Assembly: GCF_019320115.1 (NCBI RefSeq)
Contig: NC_089598.1
Coordinates: forward strand, 79,734,570 to 79,798,569
Length of the DNA: 64,000 bases
Reading direction: 5' to 3'
From: Miscanthus floridulus
Lineage: Eukaryota > Streptophyta > Magnoliopsida > Poales > Poaceae
This document shows positions 58,492-64,000 of the stretch, piece by piece. The notes under the pieces were generated by a model that was not told the DNA's origin, did not search any database, and saw only the letters and a program-made list of their open reading frames with translations. Each line of letters begins with the position of its first letter. Position 1 is the first letter of the stretch. Both the position numbers and the translations under genes were made by a program.

Positions 58492-58655
58492 TGTAGAGTC
58501 GAGATGATGGATTAGAGAGGAGGTGAATAGTCTTTTCTAAAGTTAATCGCACCGGCTAACCGAAACAAATACGAAATTAAAACTAACAGTCTAGCCAAAA
58601 CTACATCTCTCTGTCTAAGTTTTCTAACACCTTAACAAAGATACTAATTAAACAG
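58492..58655 (-). repeat. Truncated 5' LTR of the SIRE-like element
   Basis: Matches 41442-41600 over its whole length and stops at TACTAATTAAACAG. About 1.9 kb of LTR expected further right is missing. Unrelated sequence, starting ATTGTTCGGTTTC, follows. Confidence 0.8.
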
Positions 58656-58872
58656 ATTGTTCGGTTTCTTTTTTCAGAACAGTGTTTTTTTCATAATATT
58701 TCAACTATAACCGTATTTTTCGACTAATTTCAGCTCTGATTCAGCAAGCCGGACGTGACGTAAGTCGTGACGTAAGTTGCCGTAGCTGCAGACCCTGGCG
58801 TGGCCGGCTGCAGTACCTCCGTGGCCAGCTGCAGACCCTGGCGGACAGCAGGCAGGTGGTTGACGATGACAA

Positions 58873-58986
58873 GCGGATGGATGGGGGCACCAATGATACG
58901 AGCGAATGGCGGCGGATGGATGGGGGCACCAATGATACGAGCGAATGGCGGATGGATGGGGGCACCAATGATACGAGCGAATGGCG
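58873..58986. repeat. 39/36/39-bp tandem repeat
   Basis: Units start at 58873, 58912 and 58948, with a partial fourth at 58987. Each contains GCGGATGGATGGGGGCACCA and ATGATACGAGCGAATGG. All periods are multiples of three. The plus frame would give repeated MDGGTNDTSEWR, but there is no evidence of a gene around it. Confidence 0.85.
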
Positions 58987-59574
58987 GCGGATGGTTTGCG
59001 GCACCGACGAGGGCTTGCCCGTGTTGCACTGGATCACGGTGTGGCGCGTGTGAATAACGATAGAAACGGATCCAGTCGATGTGGCCCATTAAATATGGAT
59101 TACAGAGTTGATTTTTTTTCTCTCGATCACACAAAAAAATTTACGCATTTTTTATATTAAAAAAGAGAATTTTGTTTACAGCACGCCCTTGAGACGCTCT
59201 AGAGGGCTAAAAAGTTTTATAGATAAGCATTAGCCCTCCCTAGAATACACTAGCTAGCTAGGCTACTACTCGCTGCACATGACAGCCAGTTATTTGCGCC
59301 GGCTTGCACCCACAGTTCCGATTCTCGCTTGATCGTTGCCAGGAATGCCGGCACTTGGGTGACTCCACCACGAAAGCAACGCGCATTTCGCTCCTTGCAT
59401 ATTACAGAGTGGATTAAAGAAGCTGTTGTGGTATCCTAGTAATTTGGAGAGCTATCTACTTTAGAGATTCTCTAAATTGTGCTTTTTAGAGATTTATTTT
59501 ACAAAATCTCTTGGAGATGCTCTAAAAAATGAATTGAATTTTGTAAAAAAAATAAATAAATAAATTAGGACACT

Positions 59575-59690
59575 CTGTTCGGCTGATCCAGTTGTGGTTG
59601 ATTTTGGCTAATTCAATAGTATTCTGTGAGAGAAAATAAGCTAAAACAAGCTGAAACAAGCTGGAATATGACCGGGCGAACACGCCGTTT
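59575..59690. mobile_element. MITE-like element with TGTTCGGC ends
   Basis: Left end CTCTGTTCGGCTGATCC; right end in reverse complement GGCGTGTTCGCCCGGTC. It contains AAAATAAGCTAAAACAAGCTGAAACAAGCTGG. This is a frequent grass sequence; superfamily and TSD are not determined. A related fragment may lie at 58656-58750. Confidence 0.45.
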
Positions 59691-60828
59691 TCTCTCATTT
59701 AGTTCCGGCCTCAGCGTGTGGAGACTGGTACTCTACGCTGCTCGCTGTTTGAATCAGCTGAGCGCAAGTCAATTCTGAAATTTCCACGAGCGAGCACATT
59801 GTAAGGGATCATAGTTGTATTAATTATTGTATTTTTTTTAGCTAAGCTGCCGAATCATGCGGCATCGTCTTGACTCTTTAGAGACGTCAAAACTCAAAAT
59901 GAAATCCCGTCCCACGTGTCCACGTGGACACTCGATAGGTTGCTTCGCCCCAAAAGCCAATATCGACACTATCAGCAACTTTTGACTGATCTGATCCGGC
60001 CGGATCGCTGTCTGTTCGCGGGGAGAAATTTGAAGATATCTGAATAAATTTAAAGAAATCTAGGAGAGAGTGAACAGTATTTTTCTATCCACGCACAGTG
60101 AAATCCGTCTGGAGCCGAACGAGCCCAAAGGTGTTTCGTGTATATTTATACTCCTCCGTCTCAATTAAAAGAAAAAGTAAATCTAGCCTCCTAAGAGGTC
60201 AATTAATTTTAATTTTAGCTAAATTTATATAAATTTAGCCTCTTTTAGATTAATGATAAATTGTATTTTCTGAGCACACATGACCAGCTAGTAAAAAAAA
60301 GCGGAATCGCGTCCAGAATTCAACGAACCGCGTACATAGACGTAACTGAGAATTTCCGGATAAGAGCGGTCTCGGAGGAACAAGACTTGCCACAAGAATC
60401 GTCAGAGATGGCAAGATGCGCATACGTCTGTTGAAACCTGAAAGTAAAGCTTGCAAACAAATGACGCAAACAGTTTGCGTGTGATGACATTTTATTATGG
60501 TATAAACGCGTGAAAACAGTCTGCTATGACGCCCGTGGGGATTGGTGATGCGAGGCGACACTTCATCAGATCAGATAATCATAACAATTAACCAAAAACC
60601 TGCAACGTCAAGACTTTTTTTCAAATGCTGGATTTTTTCGCGCGCGTTTCACGATTTCGTAAGTTGGCAAATTGTTTTCACCAACTAATAACACCAGGAA
60701 ACCGGAATGGTTATTTCGAGGGAAAAAAAGAAACCGAAATGGTTAAGGTAGAAGAGCAGCAGAGTTTGACCCGAAAATTATAAAAAATTTCCTCTGTGGC
60801 GGGACGCAGCATCTCTCGTCCATTCGCC
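59691..60828. other. Intergenic region upstream of the ABCA gene
   Basis: No gene recognised. 60147-60250 begins ACTCCTCCGTCTCAATTAAAAG, like a Stowaway MITE end, without a clear partner. The open minus frame at 60250-60561 has no recognisable domain. Confidence 0.35.
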
Positions 60829-60838
60829 TCTATAAAAT
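60829..60838 (+). promoter_or_regulatory. TATA box of the ABCA gene
   Basis: TCTATAAAAT lies about 165 bp upstream of the ATG at 60994, giving a plausible leader of about 130 nt. The leader is pyrimidine-rich around 60870-60910. Confidence 0.6.
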
Positions 60839-60993
60839 TCCCCCTTCTGATGATCTTAACAGCTAATGCTAGTTGCCCCCCTCTTGTGCTTCTCTTCCTC
60901 CTTCCATCGAGTCCAAGCCTTCAGAAAAAAAAAAGTCCACGCAGAGAGAAGGAATTGAAACAACAGCGACGAACCAAGAACTGCCGGGGCACC

Positions 60994-63976
60994 ATGGAGC
61001 TGCCTTCTGCCGCGGCGCGGGTGGCGGCTGCGCCAAGGCCGCCGTGCTTCGCGTCGCAGACCAATGCTCTCCTGCGCAAAAACCTCATCTTCCAGGTCTG
61101 ATCCCTAATCGCTCTGGGCTCTGGCATTTCCCTCAGTTCTTTTTTCCTCTGGTTCCCTCTCTTTTTGGTAATATATAATTGGATTAACCAAAACCAATTG
61201 GCTTCCCGTTTCGGGTTGAGTGCTACAGGCTAACGACTTTGCAAAAGTACAAAACTCTTGGGTCTTGACTCAGTGTGGATACAGTGGCCAGAAGTTTCTA
61301 TTTTCTGAAAAAAAGACTTTTACTTGCCAAATGGGCATGTGGACATGTGGTTTCAGTTTTCATTGTCCTGCTGTTGAGGAAGAGACTTCTATGGATCACA
61401 ATCATTACAGGATGTTCTTTTGGCCGTGTGCTGCAGGAAGTCATGGGTTGAAGTGGCCACTTATTCCCTTTTCAGAAAATACTGCTTAATCTTCCTTGCA
61501 AAATAAAAGAAAAACAAAACATCATTGTATATTAGTACTTATGAACTTATGGTGATGTATTATATTGTAAGGGCAAGGGCTAATTGCACCTTTGCGCAGA
61601 TGTGCCTCTTTGAATGAAGGGCCACAATTTTGACACTTATCTCCATAGTTTCTGCTATTGTTGAAATTTTGGGCATATTTGTGGTCAATTGTCCTTTTGG
61701 CAGTTGAGGGATTGGGAGGACGGGGATGAGGCCCAAACACTTCGGGGTAGAATGAAAAATCAGCTGATTTCCCTGCCAATCCAGAGGGCTCTGATCTAAT
61801 TCCTTCCTAACCAAACAAGTCCTCAATGTTGGATGGGATTTGTTGTAAGTCAAAATGGAAAGAATTGAGATCGCTGTCCACTGTCCACAGTATATGAAAT
61901 TTTGTTTCTAAACATCAAAAGACGTAGTGATGCCACTTGCACTGAAGTTTCTACTCTAATGATGTTTTTTCGCTTTTCATCTTATGAGCTTAAGACATGC
62001 CAAGCGATCCTTCCAGGTTTATTAATGACATAGTGGCACTGGCATTTTCCATAGTTCTTTAATTATATACTGGTTGTATGAGTCAAACTTACAGGTGTTG
62101 CTCCATTTCTTGTCATCTTGCAGAAACGTAATAGGAAGGGAACCATTCGGTTAATCATAGTTCCCATATATCTCTGTCTCATAATCAGCGTTCTTCAAAG
62201 AGTCATCAACAATTTTCTAGATAAGCCGAAATACAGGTGTGGTTGCAAGTGCATTGATGTCAATGGCACAGGCCCTTGCCAAAATGTGTGTGGAATTCAG
62301 TACTCTACACTGGATCAGGCACCTAGTTGCCCCATTCCAAATCCTCCAAAATGGCCTGCTCTCGTGCAAGTACCCCTCCCAGAGTATCGCGCTGTGCAGG
62401 ATTCCTCTGGCTTGTTTACAGGCTTCCCTGACGAGTCATGTAGAAAGACACAATCATGTGTTGTCAGTATACCCTTTGCTGGAGCAAACAGGACTCTATC
62501 TAATAGTAAGCAGTTTGGACCATCTTCTTTTATTCCCCAAATACAGTTAATACAGGATTCTTAGTTATTAACCATGTTCCTCAAAAACTCAACTGCTCAA
62601 CTTTACCCCTTTGTTTGTCAGGTATCATGCAGAACCTGTTCACAAGCTCACCGCTTTTAAATATTTCTGATTACACAAGCATATCAAGTCTTTTGCTTGT
62701 AAGTTGAAATCTCTGTGCTAGTACTTCTATCAATGCTTTGCCAATAATGAAAATAAAAAAAACTTTCTAATATATAAATCCAGGGTACAGATGTACCAGG
62801 ATCTTCTACAGGATTTGTTGAACCTGCTTTTATCTCGGCTCGACCTATATATGTTCTTCAACCACAATGCAAGTCCAGTGCTTCAGTTACAATCCCAATT
62901 AACGTCGGTTCTGTTAATGCCCAGAAAGGTATTGTGTTCTTTCCTTGTCTTTTAGTCGAATAGTGGCCCCTAAGAAATAAGTGGACCAATCACCAACCTC
63001 CTTGCCATGGACCTTACTAGTTGTCAAAGTGTATAAAAAAAAAGGAAAAAATGATTATTCCGTAAGAGTGCCAAAGGAGTTGAGGAAGGGACTGAATTCC
63101 CTCATTATCCTAGTTTCATGAGAAATCTAGAAGCATCAGAACTCTTGTGTGTTTGAAGGAGCGTCACCAAATATTCAGGAGCTTTTACAGACCATGGGGG
63201 ATGAATGCAGCATTTGGTGCATGGCGGGCGCTTCAAAACTCATTGATCTCCTAGCTAGGTCGCTGACCCTGGGGGTTTAAACACCAGTGTGGTCAGTTTT
63301 TTTTTGGTCATGCCTCTTATCTAGTTGCGGTGAGCTTATAATCTGTTTTTGGGTGTGTGTTTGGGTGTTGTTCCTCAAGTCCATTTTTTTTCAAACATGG
63401 TTCATTGTACTGTTTCTCTCTTAAGGAAATGATACATAGGTCTCCTGCATAGTTTGAGAAAAAAATCCTTATCCTGAGTCCTGGGCCATGCAATTTCCAG
63501 CATTGTCTTCTCATAATTATCATTGATTTTTCTGCATTCCAGAATGTTTTTCATCCTCTTATTGTCATACTTACATGCTTCTTGTCTTGTTGGGGATATT
63601 TTGTTTACAAGCATTTCAAACTTGAACAACTTATTTTTGGCAGAGATAAAATGTGTTCAAGGTTTACCCTTGTGGCGGAACAGTTCGGCAACAATTAATG
63701 AGGAAACATGTCAGGGCTACCGGAAAGGGAAAACTGCTGAAGGGATAAATGAAATTGCGATGGGTATGTCACCTCCCCTTACCGTGCTATAGTGCAATAT
63801 TTGAGCATTAAAAAACATGAGTACCTCTAACCACCTCTGTTACTGCAGGCTATGATTTCCAAGACTCAAACAAGAAGCATTTTAATGTCCTTGCTTTGTA
63901 TAACTCGACGTATGAGAATGCCTCTTTCATTCCAATGCCATTTGCACTTCTGCGCATTCCACGCTCATTGAACGCG
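60994..63976 (+). CDS. ABC transporter A family (ABCA) protein, 5' part
   Basis: Six exons are read: 60994-61095, 62124-62505, 62622-62698, 62784-62928, 63644-63763 and 63849-63976 (the last donor, GTGTGT at 63977, is the least certain). All junctions are GT/AG and in phase, giving 318 residues without a stop. The protein starts MELPSAAARV; the family motif ASQTNALLRKNLIFQKRN spans the first intron. A membrane segment follows (LIIVPIYLCLIISVLQ), then the Cys-rich loop (CGCKCIDVNGTGPCQNVCG) and a long extracytosolic region with KCVQGLPLWRNSS and LALYNSTYENASF-like text. Plant half-size ABCA proteins are about 900-1,000 residues, so roughly one third is present. The other membrane spans and the nucleotide-binding domain lie beyond the window. 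Likely an ATP-driven lipid-type transporter; the substrate is unknown. Confidence 0.9.
61096..62123 (+). other. Intron 1 of the ABCA gene
   Basis: GT at 61096, AG at 62122-62123. It contains a GC-richer block at 61565-61830, with an open minus-strand frame and an end resembling CTAACCAAACAAGTCC. That may be a small transposon, but I could not find paired ends. Confidence 0.6.
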
Positions 63977-64000
63977 GTGTGTGTCATTTACTTCACTGAT

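Larger units (their letters stand above)
41442..58655 (-). mobile_element. SIRE-like copia element, minus strand, hosting an Athila nest in its 3' LTR
   Basis: On the minus strand: truncated 5' LTR (58655-58492), initiator-Met primer-binding site (58489-58476), gag (58395-57240), non-coding sequence, a purine-rich tract (AAAAAGAAAGAGAT, about 55930-55917) and the 3' LTR starting TGAAAGGTCCC at 55916. The 3' LTR is split by the Athila-like element and ends ...CTACA at 41442. Shared text in 41442-41600 and 58492-58650 proves that the two LTR ends correspond. No protease, integrase or RT lies between the LTRs, so pol is absent. Confidence 0.85.

Noticed and set aside
61522..61853. Minus-strand open frames in ABCA intron 1
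   Set aside because: No recognisable motif, and they lie inside a well-supported intron on the other strand. They may be part of a small transposon.

Overview
The window looks like nuclear DNA from a grass (Poaceae). It has AT-rich intergenic DNA, GC-rich exon islands, spliced plant genes and dense LTR-retrotransposon nests. It also carries CACTA elements whose ends repeat a TTTAGTCCCGG motif, Helitron 3' ends and small MITEs. A panicoid/Andropogoneae source is plausible, but that is inference. I see no prokaryotic features, CRISPR arrays, rRNA or tRNA genes.

Layout. 1-3.3 kb: possible 5' end of a minus-strand gene leaving the left edge, and a 53-bp tandem repeat. 3.3-22.1 kb: a minus-strand Ty1/copia element (LTR 3316-3585) broken by two later insertions. 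One is a solo SIRE/Maximus-like LTR (6526-8006, TSD GTATT) in the integrase. The other is a 12-kb plus-strand Ty3/gypsy chromovirus-like element (9610-21573, TSD GTTGT) in gag. The 3' LTR of the gypsy element itself holds a small TRIM-like element (18728-20653). 22.1-24.4 kb: unassigned DNA, a Helitron 3' end and a Tourist-like MITE. 24.45-30.76 kb: a minus-strand S-locus/G-type lectin receptor-like kinase gene carrying two CACTA insertions, one in exon 1 (28311-29871, TSD ACA) and one in intron 1 (26475-27569, TSD GAG), plus other damage. 31.1-31.7 kb: two MITEs. 32.8-36.5 kb: a second degenerate copia copy on the plus strand. 36.8-38.3 kb: probable Helitron. 41.4-58.7 kb: a three-level nest. 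A minus-strand SIRE-like copia element has its 3' LTR split by a minus-strand Athila-like gypsy element (42072-54495), which is itself interrupted by a plus-strand Athila-like element (46244 to about 52016). 60.8-64.0 kb: the 5' third of an ABCA-subfamily ABC transporter gene, apparently intact and running off the right edge.

Function. The ABCA gene is the only host gene here with a clean coding structure. The receptor kinase was probably once functional: removing the exon CACTA element and one TSD copy restores the frame exactly. It now looks like a pseudogene. All retroelements are defective. Their stop codons are mostly TAG at Gln or Trp positions, the pattern expected from cytosine deamination in silenced, CHG-methylated DNA. 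The most unusual structure is in the Athila-like LTRs. A 74-bp unit that includes the tRNA-Asp primer-binding site is tandemly repeated inside the LTR, so each LTR carries extra primer-site copies.
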